This document shows, one piece after another, positions 27,886 through 36,235 of a stretch of DNA of 64,000 nt (positions are counted from its first letter, which is position 1; every line of letters begins with the position of its first letter). The notes under the pieces were generated by a model. That model saw only the letters and a list, made by a program, of their open reading frames with translations, was not told the DNA's origin and did no database searches. The stretch is from Lamprocystis purpurea DSM 4197 (GTDB taxonomy: Bacteria > Pseudomonadota > Gammaproteobacteria > Chromatiales > Chromatiaceae). Position numbers and translations under genes: made by a program. The stretch spans positions 41,929 to 105,928 of the forward strand of contig NZ_KB902531.1 in NCBI RefSeq assembly GCF_000379525.1. Direction: 5' to 3'.

Positions 27886-28785
27886 ATGAACCACCCACCC
27901 GTGCCCGTCGTTCTTGCCCTGTTCGCCGCCGCGCTGTTCGCGGCGGCCGCAGTCCCGGCAACCCCGGCCGCCGCGCCCGCGCCGGCCCCGACGCTCAGTG
28001 CGCCGACACTCGAAGACACCACGTGGTTACTGGCGGCCTATCGCGTCGGCGATGCCCTGGTCGAGGTCACCGCGGGCGCGCCGCCGGCCCGCTTTCAGCT
28101 CGCCGGAGGGCGGATCGCGGGCAGCCCCGGCTGCAATCGACTCGGCGGCGGCTACACCCTGGACGGTGATCGTCTCAGCTTCGACGCGAACCTGGCCTCG
28201 ACCATGATGGCGTGCCCGGAGCCGCTGATGCAGCAGGAGCAGGCGGTTGGTGCGGCCCTGGTGAAGGTCGCGGCGTACCGGCTCGACGGCGAGCTGCTGG
28301 AATTCACGGACGCCTCCGGCCAGCCGCTGCTGCGCTTCGTGCGCCTCAAGCCCACGCCGCTGGTTGGCCAGGTCTGGCAACTCCAGGGCTACAATAACGG
28401 CAAACAAGCCATCGTCTCGGCGCGCAACGGCACCGAGATCACTCTGGAGTTCCGGGACGACGGCACCCTGGGCGGCTCCGACGGCTGCAACCGCTACATG
28501 AGCGGTTACACCCTGGAGGGTGAGACCCTGACCATCGGGCCGGTCGCCACCACCCGCATGGCCTGCAAGGGCCCGCAAGGGGCTGCGGAACAGGCGCGGG
28601 CTTACGCGGCGGCCCTGGGCACCGTTCGCGGCTACCGGATCGAGGGCGGCGAGCTGACCCTGCTCGATGGCGAGGGTAAAGCGGCGATCCGGTTGCACGC
28701 CGAGGCGCCGGTCGTGGTTCCGGCTTCGGGCCCGACCCAGACTTCGGAGCCGGTGGTGCAGTCGACACCAGCGCAGCCTGAGTAA
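27886..28785 (+). CDS. secreted protein with two META (HslJ-like) domains
   Basis: A 299-residue exported protein. An Ala-rich signal peptide (about 1-30) and Ala/Pro linker precede two META domains (about 45-150 and 155-275). Each carries the family pattern: a GCNRLGGGYTLDGD / GCNRYMSGYTLEGE turn, followed by a Thr-x-Met-Ala-Cys segment (STMMACPE and TTRMACKG). META/HslJ proteins are periplasmic or lipid-anchored and linked to heat or antibiotic stress. There is no lipobox, so it is probably periplasmic. A Pro-rich tail ends it. Confidence 0.88.
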   Translation: MNHPPVPVVLALFAAALFAAAAVPATPAAAPAPAPTLSAPTLEDTTWLLAAYRVGDALVEVTAGAPPARFQLAGGRIAGSPGCNRLGGGYTLDGDRLSFDANLASTMMACPEPLMQQEQAVGAALVKVAAYRLDGELLEFTDASGQPLLRFVRLKPTPLVGQVWQLQGYNNGKQAIVSARNGTEITLEFRDDGTLGGSDGCNRYMSGYTLEGETLTIGPVATTRMACKGPQGAAEQARAYAAALGTVRGYRIEGGELTLLDGEGKAAIRLHAEAPVVVPASGPTQTSEPVVQSTPAQPE

Positions 28786-28797
28786 AGAAGACGATCC

Positions 28798-29172
28798 ATG
28801 TCACTCGCTAGCCCTCACCGCGCACTCAAGAGCAAAAGAGTCAACGATCTCTTTTTTCAGTTTTCCTGGCCGCTGCTTCATGCCTGTGTCACCGATCACC
28901 AGCAAGAGATGGCACTCGAACTCGCGAAAATGCTGTGGTTCCGTCTGGTGACAGGAACCGATACGGAAGAAACGATTGCCCAAGACCTCAAGATCGTTTT
29001 TCCCGACAACCAAGCGTCTATCGCCGCTTTCGGATCATTGTATTTTTTCAAGATGAAGCCGGCATTGAAAGAAAGCACGATCCGGGAGCTAAAGCAGCAT
29101 TTTGCGCGGCAGGAGAACCTGAAGAACGTCGGTGACGCGAGGCTGGACGATGTATCGGTTATGCGCGCTTAA
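28798..29172 (+). CDS. hypothetical protein in accessory region
   Basis: A 124-residue protein that I do not recognise, helical, with FFQFSWPLLHACVTDHQQEMALELAKMLW near the N-terminus broken by basic residues, and a Lys/Glu/Asn-rich C-terminal half. Base composition and codon choice are more AT-rich than the flanking META and restriction genes, which suggests acquired DNA. AAGAAGACGATCC precedes the ATG. It begins the accessory stretch that continues with the restriction-modification and HIRAN genes. Confidence 0.55.
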   Translation: MSLASPHRALKSKRVNDLFFQFSWPLLHACVTDHQQEMALELAKMLWFRLVTGTDTEETIAQDLKIVFPDNQASIAAFGSLYFFKMKPALKESTIRELKQHFARQENLKNVGDARLDDVSVMRA

Positions 29173-29217
29173 GACCAGCGAGGCCAGTTTCCTCTCGAAA
29201 GAATAAGGGGTTTGATA

Positions 29218-29256
29218 ATGAAAAAATACTGCGCAGTCAGCAGCCAGAATAAATAG
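29218..29256 (+). CDS. possible 12-residue leader peptide
   Basis: A 12-codon frame (MKKYCAVSSQNK, stop TAG) with a good Shine-Dalgarno AAGGGG (29205-29210) at 7-base spacing. It ends 32 bp before the start of the restriction-modification gene. It may be a leader, a truncated gene start, or chance. Confidence 0.2.
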   Translation: MKKYCAVSSQNK

Positions 29257-29288
29257 ACCATCAGCGAGAAGCAAGGAGAGATCAGCGC

Positions 29289-32200
29289 GTGACCCCCGAC
29301 CAGTTCATCGACAAGTGGAAGGATGCCACCCTCAAGGAACGCTCGGCCTCTCAGGAGCATTTTCTCGACCTCTGCCGCCTGCTGGACGAACCAACGCCGG
29401 CACAGGCCGACCCGTCCGGATCCTGGTACTGCTTCGAAAAGGGCGCCACCAAGGCTGGGGGAGGGGACGGCTGGGCGGACGTGTGGCGCCGCAACTGTTT
29501 CGGCTGGGAGTACAAGGGGAAGGGTAAGGACCTGAAGGAAGCCTTCAAGCAGCTTCAGCTTTACACCCCGGCGCTGGAGTACCCGCCGCTCTTGATCGTC
29601 TGCGACCTGGATCGGATCGTCATCCACACCGCCTTCACCGGGACGGTGCCGGATGTGCATGTCCTGGCCCTCGACGACCTGCGCGACGCCGGCAAGCGCC
29701 GGCTGCTGAAGTGGGCCTTCAGCGAGCCCGAGCGGCTACGGCCAGGCCAGACCACCGCGGCCCTCACCGAAGGTGCGGCCGGAAGTTTCGGCAGTCTCGC
29801 GCAGACTTTGCGCGCCCGCGGTCACGACCCCTGGACGGTCGGGCACTTCTGCATCCGGCTGCTGTTCTGCCTGTTCGCCGAGGACATCGAGCTACTGCCC
29901 CGGCAGATGTTCACCCGGCTGCTGGATGCCGGACTCAAGGACTCGACGAGCCTCTCCGCGATGCTGGAGGACCTGTTCGGCGCCATGGCGACCGGCGGCC
30001 GTATAGGCTTCGAGACGGTGGAGCGGTTCAATGGGGGCTTGTTCGACTCGCGCAATGCGCTGCCTCTGGAACGGGACGACATCAAGACGCTGCGCGCCCT
30101 GGCCGGTCTCGACTGGTCGGCTATCGAACCCTTGATCTTCGGGACGCTCTTCGAGCGCGGGCTCGACCCGGACAAGCGCAGCCAGTTGGGCGCCCACTAC
30201 ACCGACCGGGGTTCCATCATGCGGCTGGTAGACCCGGTTGTTCTGGACCCGCTACGCGACGAGTGGACGGCGAAGAAAGCAGAGATCGAGCCCCTGATGG
30301 CGAAGGCCGTCGGAGCGAAGTCGCCCTCCGCACGGACCAAGGCCCAGAACGAGGCCCACGGACTGCTACAAGGCTTCCTCGCGCGGCTCGCACACTTCCG
30401 GGTCCTGGACCCTGCTTGCGGCTCCGGCAACTTCCTCCTGCTGTCGCTACTGGGGCTCAAAGACCTGGAGCATCAGGTCATCCTGGAGGCCGAGGGCCTT
30501 GGGCTCTCCAGGGCTTTCCCGCTGGTCGGCCCGGAGTGCGTGCTCGGGATCGAACTCAATCCCTATGCGGCAGAACTCGCCCGCGTGACCGTGTGGATTG
30601 GCGAAATCCAGTGGATGCTGTCCCACGGGTTCTCGCTGTCGAAGAATCCGATCCTCAAGCCCTTGAACACCATCGAGCAGCGCGACGCCATAGTAAACCC
30701 GGACGGAACGGAACCTGAATGGCCGAAGGCGGATGTGATCGTGGGTAATCCGCCGTTCTTGGGCGGGAGCAAGAAGCGCGGTGGCTTGGGTGACACTTAT
30801 TTTGATGCGCTCGACCGGATTTATGCTGGACGCGTGCCGGGCGGGGCGGACCTGGTAACCTATTGGTTCGAGAAGTCGCGCGCCCAGATTGTCGCGGGCA
30901 AGGCCGGCGCGGCCGGACTGGTCGCGACGAATTCGATCCGGGGCGGGGCCAACCGAACCGTGCTGGAGCGAATCCAGCGGACTGAAACACTAATCAGTGA
31001 TGGAGAGTCGCATGACAACGATTACGTTCGATACACTGCAACTGGTGGACAAGCTCAAGGCCGCGGGTTTTCCGCCCGAACAAGCGGAGTCCGTGATTCG
31101 GGCGATTGGCGAGGCGCAAGCGGAGCTGGTCACGACCGCCTATCTGGATCATACCCTGGAACGGACGCTCGCCCCCTTGCGGACCGATCTGACCGTGCTG
31201 AAATGGATGATGGGGGTTCTGCTGGCGGGGGTGATGTCCCTCATCCTGAAGGGCTTCTTCTAGGTAAACCATTAAGCATTTTCAATGCCTGGTCCGACGA
31301 GCCCTGGATCAACGAGGGCGCGGCAGTCCGCGTGTCGATGGTCTGTTTCGGCGCGCCGGAGTACAGGCGGCTGGTGCAGTTGAATGGGGTCGGCACCAGC
31401 GCTGTGAATGCGGACCTGACACCGTCGCTTGATGGGGACGGGGCCTCGGACCTTACGCGCGCGAAGGCACTGAAGGAAAACCGCCGGATCGGCTTTCAGG
31501 GTACCAAGAAAGGTGCGGCGTTCGACATTTCAAGGGAACTTGCAAAGTCTTGGATGCTTACTCCAAATCCGCACGGAAGATCGAACGCCGATGTTCTCAA
31601 ACCCTGGATGAATGGCATGGATATCACCCGTCGGCCATCAGATACCTGGATCATTGATTTCGGCGTAGGGATGACGGAAGCCGATGCATCCCTTTACGAG
31701 GCGCCTTTCTCATACATTGAACGAGCGGTGAAGCCGGAGCGTCAGAGGAATCGGAACCCATCTTTACGCAGGGTTTGGTGGCAACACGAGCGACCCAGGG
31801 AAGACATGATGGCTGTGATGGCGATGATGCCCCGTGTCGCCGCGACACCGCGGGTAGCCAAGCACCGGACCTTTGTTTGGTTGGATGCGCGTATCGTTCC
31901 CGATAGCCAGATCATCGTGATCACCAGAGCCGACGACACCACTTTCGGCATCCTGCATTCCCGGGTCCATGAAATCTGGGCGCTTCGCCTATGTACTTGG
32001 CTCGGAAAGGGCAACGATCCACGTTACACACCGACCACTACCTTCGAGACCTTCCCCTTTCCCGCGGGCATGACCCCCGCCGACACCGCCGGCCCCACCG
32101 AGGCCCTGGACTCCGGTATCGTCCTCCCGCCCGTGGCCCCGCAGCACCGCGCCGCCGCCCTGGCCATTGCCGAGGCCGCCCACCGATTCAACGTCCTGCG

Positions 32201-32486
32201 CGAGAACTGGCTGAACCCGCCGGAGTGGGTGGATCGGGTCCCGGAGGTCGTCCCCGGCTACCCGGATCGGATCGTCCCCAAGTCCGAGCACGCGGTTGAG
32301 TTGAAGAAGCGGACCCTCACCAACCTCTACAACGCGCGTCCGACCTGGCTCGATAACGCGCACCAGGCGCTTGATGCGGCGGTTGCCGCAGCCTATGGGT
32401 GGAAGGACTACGGGCCGGAGATGGCTGACGAGGAGATTTTAAGGCGGCTGCTGGCGTTAAATCTGGAGCGATCAAAGGAGACATAA
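29289..32486 (+). CDS. MmeI-like (type IIG/IIL) restriction-modification enzyme with internal insertion
   Basis: A 1065-residue single-chain restriction-modification enzyme. The N-terminal nuclease has Asp64-x9-Glu74-Tyr-Lys76 (GWADVW...WEYKGKGKDL), the D-x9-ExK pattern of MmeI-type enzymes. The adenine methyltransferase follows: motif I VLDPACGSGNF (372-382) and motif IV NPPF (487-490), then an AWSDEPW segment and the target-recognition region to the C-terminus. Residues about 569-662 do not belong: this stretch is the out-of-frame reading of an inserted DUF1640 gene. Without it the protein would be about 971 residues, normal for the family. Frame and both flanks stay open. GTG start with AAGGAGAG upstream. 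Whether the enzyme still works is unknown. Confidence 0.85.
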   Translation: MTPDQFIDKWKDATLKERSASQEHFLDLCRLLDEPTPAQADPSGSWYCFEKGATKAGGGDGWADVWRRNCFGWEYKGKGKDLKEAFKQLQLYTPALEYPPLLIVCDLDRIVIHTAFTGTVPDVHVLALDDLRDAGKRRLLKWAFSEPERLRPGQTTAALTEGAAGSFGSLAQTLRARGHDPWTVGHFCIRLLFCLFAEDIELLPRQMFTRLLDAGLKDSTSLSAMLEDLFGAMATGGRIGFETVERFNGGLFDSRNALPLERDDIKTLRALAGLDWSAIEPLIFGTLFERGLDPDKRSQLGAHYTDRGSIMRLVDPVVLDPLRDEWTAKKAEIEPLMAKAVGAKSPSARTKAQNEAHGLLQGFLARLAHFRVLDPACGSGNFLLLSLLGLKDLEHQVILEAEGLGLSRAFPLVGPECVLGIELNPYAAELARVTVWIGEIQWMLSHGFSLSKNPILKPLNTIEQRDAIVNPDGTEPEWPKADVIVGNPPFLGGSKKRGGLGDTYFDALDRIYAGRVPGGADLVTYWFEKSRAQIVAGKAGAAGLVATNSIRGGANRTVLERIQRTETLISDGESHDNDYVRYTATGGQAQGRGFSARTSGVRDSGDWRGASGAGHDRLSGSYPGTDARPLADRSDRAEMDDGGSAGGGDVPHPEGLLLGKPLSIFNAWSDEPWINEGAAVRVSMVCFGAPEYRRLVQLNGVGTSAVNADLTPSLDGDGASDLTRAKALKENRRIGFQGTKKGAAFDISRELAKSWMLTPNPHGRSNADVLKPWMNGMDITRRPSDTWIIDFGVGMTEADASLYEAPFSYIERAVKPERQRNRNPSLRRVWWQHERPREDMMAVMAMMPRVAATPRVAKHRTFVWLDARIVPDSQIIVITRADDTTFGILHSRVHEIWALRLCTWLGKGNDPRYTPTTTFETFPFPAGMTPADTAGPTEALDSGIVLPPVAPQHRAAALAIAEAAHRFNVLRENWLNPPEWVDRVPEVVPGYPDRIVPKSEHAVELKKRTLTNLYNARPTWLDNAHQALDAAVAAAYGWKDYGPEMADEEILRRLLALNLERSKET
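30994..31275 (+). mobile_element. 282-bp insertion carrying a DUF1640 gene inside the restriction gene
   Basis: Between the methyltransferase codons for ETL and SIFNAW, 282 bp (94 codons) interrupt otherwise collinear family sequence. The insert contains a ribosome binding site, a complete DUF1640 gene and about 12 bp of trailing sequence. TAA occurs on both sides (30991-30993 and 31273-31275), a possible 3-bp target duplication. Because the insert length is a multiple of three and lacks stops in the host frame, the host gene stays open. No transposase is present. Exact ends are inferred. Confidence 0.6.
31012..31263 (+). CDS. DUF1640 (CCDC90-like) coiled-coil membrane protein, nested gene
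   Basis: An 83-residue protein in the +1 frame relative to the host gene. The N-terminus MTTITFDTLQLVDKLKAAGF is the hallmark of bacterial DUF1640 proteins; a helical segment (PPEQAESVIRAIGEAQAEL) and a C-terminal membrane anchor (LKWMMGVLLAGVMSLILKGFF region, about 63-83) follow. GGAG at 31002-31005 lies 6 bases before the ATG at 31012; a GTG at 30997 is an alternative start. Typical family members have a longer coiled coil, so this is a short version. Function of the family in bacteria is unknown. Confidence 0.85.
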   Translation: MTTITFDTLQLVDKLKAAGFPPEQAESVIRAIGEAQAELVTTAYLDHTLERTLAPLRTDLTVLKWMMGVLLAGVMSLILKGFF

Positions 32487-32520
32487 AAATAACCATGCTG
32501 ACCTCGATGCGGCTGCTGCG

Positions 32521-34428
32521 GTGAGTACGGGTCTGGTCCTGCTCGACGCCTGGATTGCCGGCATTTTCTACTACGACGCACGTGGGGTCGCGCCGCAACT
32601 TGGCGAAGGCTCCCCCCTGGCGCTACGCCGTGAGCCGGGAAACCCGCACGACGGCAACGCGGTCGAGATTCTGACCGAGGCTGGAATTAAGCTCGGCTAT
32701 GTCCCGCGGCGTATGAATGCCGGGATAGCGCACCGACTGGATGCGGGGTTCGATCTGCGTTGCTGCGTGGTGAGCGTCGATCAGGACGGTGATGGACTGG
32801 GTATCCGCTTCACGATCCGCTCACTGACGCCGGGAGATACGCCTGACCCGGCGCCGCCTCCATCGCTTCCACGTTCGCCGCCGCGGATGGTCGGTCCGCC
32901 TTACCAGATCAATGCCCTTGGCAATGCCCTGAGCAATGCCCGGCGAGCGTTCTCGAAAGGCGAACGCTTTACTGGCTATCAGCAATTAGACACCGCCTTA
33001 AACTGGGCGCTGGACCTCTGGGCGTTGCGTCACCCCGAGCAACTCGAGCGCGGCAGCGGTTGGGTGCAGTTATTCGGGAACTTCATGCAGGGCTGGACCG
33101 ATCCGCTACCCCGTCGGCTCTGGCTAGTGACACTGGTCTTGGGTGCGCTGGCGGATCCTGCCCCGTCGACCGACACCCTGGTTACCGAGAACGAGTGGCA
33201 GCAGATCCTCAGATCGCAGCTCGCGGCCTGGCAGCGGCGTCTGGCCGGGGATCCGGAACTGGACCGCGGGGCCGGGCGCGACCGGTTGGATTGGGCTTTT
33301 CTTTCCGAGGTCGAGGCCGTTACCGCCATCTTGAGCGACGATCCGGCGGTCGACGCCCCGCCCCCACGCGCCGAACGCCTGCCGGCCGCGCGCCGCGAAC
33401 AGGTGTTACGATGTTTATTCAGATGGTTCCGGCTCATGGACGATCATGAGCGCATCGGCATCATCCCGATCAGCCGGATGATGGCGGTACGCGCCTTGAA
33501 CTGGGATGCTGCGTTGGCCATCGAGCTTCAGGTGAGGGAGCTTCGCCAGGCACTGGATACGCTTCCAAGGACAGTCGCCGAGGAGGTGCGCCGCCGCGAG
33601 GATGAGCGGAAATGGCCGGCGTTGTTTCCGACCCCACCGGTCCCTTATGCGGAATTGCGTTGTTTGCTCGAACGCACCATCGACTTGATGCAAACCGAGC
33701 CCCGTCCCGCGGCCGAACTATGTGCGTTAGCCGAGCACCTGCGGGGTCTACAACCGCAAAGTCGGCGCCGCAACCGTCGTCGCGTGCGCACCGCCACCGA
33801 CAACGACCTGTACCTTGCCGAGTGCTTCGCCCGCAATGCTGCCGCACCGAGGCCGGACTTGTACGTGGCGATCCGGCTGCTGACGGTCTGCGTCCCCTAC
33901 CGACACCTAGACCGCCTTCGGCTCCATGATTTGGAACGGATCGCCGAGGTGCTGTCCCGGCGCTATTTCGGTGTGTCGCACCAGATGCTGCGCAATGCGC
34001 TGCCGCCACCGGCCTTCGCACAATCCTGTTCCCCACCTGTCAGTCTCTGGTTGTGGCGCGATAACGGCCCCATCGTCCCCGTCTGGGCCACTCCTGATCT
34101 GCTTGCCAGTTCCTGGGCGGACTTCATCCGGTGGGCGACTGGGACCGAAGTCGCCTGGTCCGATCTGCTGAACCGGGAGTCTTATCGACAGGGCCTGCAC
34201 TTGCGCACTCAGGTGCGGGAGCAGGTTCTGTTGTCGCCCAGGCGGATCGCGCAGCGCATCAGCCTTGTGCTGGATGCCGCAGACTTCGATTTCCTGGCGA
34301 GTGCGCAACCGTCACCGCATGTGTGGGGCGCGGCCTGGGAGCAAGCCTATGGGCATCGACCGGCGACGCACTGGTGGTACTACCGCGTCCCGGTTGGATT
34401 CCAGGTCGAGATCGTCGCGCTGGCCTAA
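32521..34428 (+). CDS. HIRAN-domain protein with large uncharacterised C-terminal part
   Basis: A 635-residue protein. The HIRAN domain is at about 10-100: AGIFYYDARG, SPLALRREPGNPHDGNAVEI, KLGYVPRRMNAGIAHRL. HIRAN modules bind DNA ends or damaged DNA in eukaryotic helicases; stand-alone bacterial ones often occur near restriction and defence genes. The remaining roughly 500 residues are helical, Arg-, Trp- and Leu-rich, with no recognised nuclease or ATPase motif. GTG start at 32521 is the only start available; it lies 34 bp after the restriction-modification stop, so the two are probably co-transcribed. Confidence 0.75.
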   Translation: MSTGLVLLDAWIAGIFYYDARGVAPQLGEGSPLALRREPGNPHDGNAVEILTEAGIKLGYVPRRMNAGIAHRLDAGFDLRCCVVSVDQDGDGLGIRFTIRSLTPGDTPDPAPPPSLPRSPPRMVGPPYQINALGNALSNARRAFSKGERFTGYQQLDTALNWALDLWALRHPEQLERGSGWVQLFGNFMQGWTDPLPRRLWLVTLVLGALADPAPSTDTLVTENEWQQILRSQLAAWQRRLAGDPELDRGAGRDRLDWAFLSEVEAVTAILSDDPAVDAPPPRAERLPAARREQVLRCLFRWFRLMDDHERIGIIPISRMMAVRALNWDAALAIELQVRELRQALDTLPRTVAEEVRRREDERKWPALFPTPPVPYAELRCLLERTIDLMQTEPRPAAELCALAEHLRGLQPQSRRRNRRRVRTATDNDLYLAECFARNAAAPRPDLYVAIRLLTVCVPYRHLDRLRLHDLERIAEVLSRRYFGVSHQMLRNALPPPAFAQSCSPPVSLWLWRDNGPIVPVWATPDLLASSWADFIRWATGTEVAWSDLLNRESYRQGLHLRTQVREQVLLSPRRIAQRISLVLDAADFDFLASAQPSPHVWGAAWEQAYGHRPATHWWYYRVPVGFQVEIVALA

Positions 34429-34436
34429 GGCGTCGA

Positions 34437-34560
34437 GGCCTCGATCATGATTCCGGCCATTTGGACTCGCCGGGTGCGTAGTCAGGCCATCCTGGCCTGA
34501 CACCGTCAGGGCTGGAAGCCCTGACTACGCACGCCGCTGGCCGGGGTTACGATCAAGGCC
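34437..34560. repeat. 124-bp palindromic MITE-like element, copy A
   Basis: Imperfect 23-base terminal inverted repeats (starting GGCCTCGATCA; right end ...GATCAAGGCC) enclose a core (about 34474-34532) with outer arms GTGCGTAGTCAGG and two nested hairpins (AGGCCATCCTGGCCT and AGGGCTGGAAGCCCT). A near-identical 124-bp copy in opposite orientation lies at 39637-39760. It starts 8 bp after the HIRAN gene stop. Confidence 0.8.
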
Positions 34561-34644
34561 GGCGTCGACGCCGATGCGCCAGGCGGCGCCGAAGGGATTA
34601 CAATCCTATGCTTCTTCCCCAGATCGCGCCCGAGGCGCCGTACC

Positions 34645-34875
34645 ATGTGTTGGGCCCGCTATCTTTTCGTCGGCGTCGTCATCGGACTCGGTACGCTGAG
34701 CATGATCAGCGCCTGCGGTCAGAAAGGTCCGCTGTATCTAGCGGAAAAAGCTCCGGAGAACGCTGCGGCGACACCGTCGGCGCCGGCCACGCAAGCGGTC
34801 CCGGCGCCCGGCGCGGATGTCCCCAAGCCGGTCGACCGGGCCGCGGACGCTCCGGGGCAGACATGGCCCCGATAA
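34645..34875 (+). CDS. lptM: LPS-assembly lipoprotein LptM (YifL-like)
   Basis: A 76-residue lipoprotein: hydrophobic signal, lipobox MISAC and the invariant CGQKGPLYL start of the mature LptM/YifL family, then an Ala/Pro tail. LptM helps LptD mature in the outer membrane. It lies just upstream of lysA, the standard gammaproteobacterial arrangement. Confidence 0.9.
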   Translation: MCWARYLFVGVVIGLGTLSMISACGQKGPLYLAEKAPENAAATPSAPATQAVPAPGADVPKPVDRAADAPGQTWPR

Positions 34876-34987
34876 GACCTTCAGTCGGCGACAGCGTCGT
34901 GCGCGCTGCAAGGTACACTCCGCGGCCCCGAGTGTACCCTTCACTCGACCGATCGAGACACTGACCGAGACGCCCCGCGAGCATCGC

Positions 34988-36235
34988 ATGGATTATTTCA
35001 ACTATCACGGTGCGCTGTTGCACGCCGAAGAGGTCCCGCTCACCGCGATCGCCAAGCGCTTCGGGACACCCTGTTATGTCTACTCGCGGGCGACCCTGGA
35101 GCGGCACTGGCACGCTTTCGACCGCGCCTTCCACGACCACCCGCACCTGATCTGCTTCGCGGTCAAGGCCAACGCCAATCTGGGGGTACTCAACGTTCTG
35201 GCGCGGCTCGGCTCCGGGTTCGACATCGTCTCGGTGGGTGAGCTGGAGCGGGTGCTGGCGGCGGGGGGCGAGCCCGCGCGGGTCATCTTCTCCGGTGTCG
35301 GCAAGCGCGAGGACGAGATCCGCCGTGCGCTCGAAGTCGGCATCCGCTGCTTCAACGTGGAATCCGAACCCGAGTTGGAACGAATCGACCGGGTCGCCGG
35401 GGAGCTCGGCTGCATCGCGCCCATCTCGCTGCGTGTCAACCCGGATGTGGACGCCAATACCCACCCCTACATCGCCACCGGCCTCAAAGAGAACAAGTTC
35501 GGCATCGACATCCAGGCCGCCCTGGCGGTCTACCGCCGCGCCGCCGGCATGGCGAACCTGCGGATCACCGGCATCGACTGTCACATCGGCTCCCAACTCA
35601 CCGATCTGGCGCCCTTTCTGGCGGCCCTGGAGCGGGTGCTGGAGCTGGCCGATCGGCTGGCGCAGGAAGGCATCGCCATCGCTCACCTGGATCTGGGTGG
35701 GGGCTTGGGGATCCGCTATCGGGGCGAGCACCCGCCGGAGCCGGGCGCCTACGCCGCGGCCCTGCTGCATCGGTTGGGTGGGCGCGGCTACGAGATCATC
35801 CTGGAGCCGGGGCGCGCCATCGTCGGCAACGCCGGCATCCTGCTGACCCGGGTGGAGTACCTGAAGCCGACCGAATACCGGCGCTTCGCCATCGTCGATG
35901 CCGCGATGAACGATCTGCTGCGCCCGGCGCTCTACCAGGCCAACCAGGAAATCGTGCCGGTGCGGCTGGATGCGGACGCGGTGCCCGCGCGTTACGACCT
36001 GGTGGGTCCGGTCTGCGAGACCGCGGATTTCCTGGGCAAGGACCGGCTGCTCGCCCTGGCGCCCGGCGATCTGCTGGCCATCCGCGGCAGCGGCGCCTAT
36101 GGGTTCAGCATGAGTTCCAATTACAACAGCCGGCCGCGGGCCGCGGAGGTCATGGTGGATGGCGCCCAGGCGAGCCTGGTGCGGCGCCGCGAGACCATCG
36201 CCGACCTCTTCGCCGGGGAGTCAGTCCTATCATGA
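34988..36235 (+). CDS. lysA: diaminopimelate decarboxylase
   Basis: A 415-residue PLP-dependent fold-III decarboxylase that converts meso-diaminopimelate to lysine. The PLP lysine is in CFAVKAN (about residue 60), followed by GSGFDIVSVGELERVL, the HIGSQ segment, the LDLGGGLG glycine loop and the C-terminal GAYGFSMSSNYNSRPRAAEV signature. The ATG at 34988 begins the conserved MDYFNYHG; an open frame extends 57 codons upstream without similarity. The end overlaps the start of the methyltransferase gene (ATGA). Confidence 0.96.
   Translation: MDYFNYHGALLHAEEVPLTAIAKRFGTPCYVYSRATLERHWHAFDRAFHDHPHLICFAVKANANLGVLNVLARLGSGFDIVSVGELERVLAAGGEPARVIFSGVGKREDEIRRALEVGIRCFNVESEPELERIDRVAGELGCIAPISLRVNPDVDANTHPYIATGLKENKFGIDIQAALAVYRRAAGMANLRITGIDCHIGSQLTDLAPFLAALERVLELADRLAQEGIAIAHLDLGGGLGIRYRGEHPPEPGAYAAALLHRLGGRGYEIILEPGRAIVGNAGILLTRVEYLKPTEYRRFAIVDAAMNDLLRPALYQANQEIVPVRLDADAVPARYDLVGPVCETADFLGKDRLLALAPGDLLAIRGSGAYGFSMSSNYNSRPRAAEVMVDGAQASLVRRRETIADLFAGESVLS

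Noticed and set aside
34876-34987. Lysine riboswitch before lysA
   Set aside because: The gap is only 112 bp and shows none of the conserved L-box pairing or length (about 170 bases).
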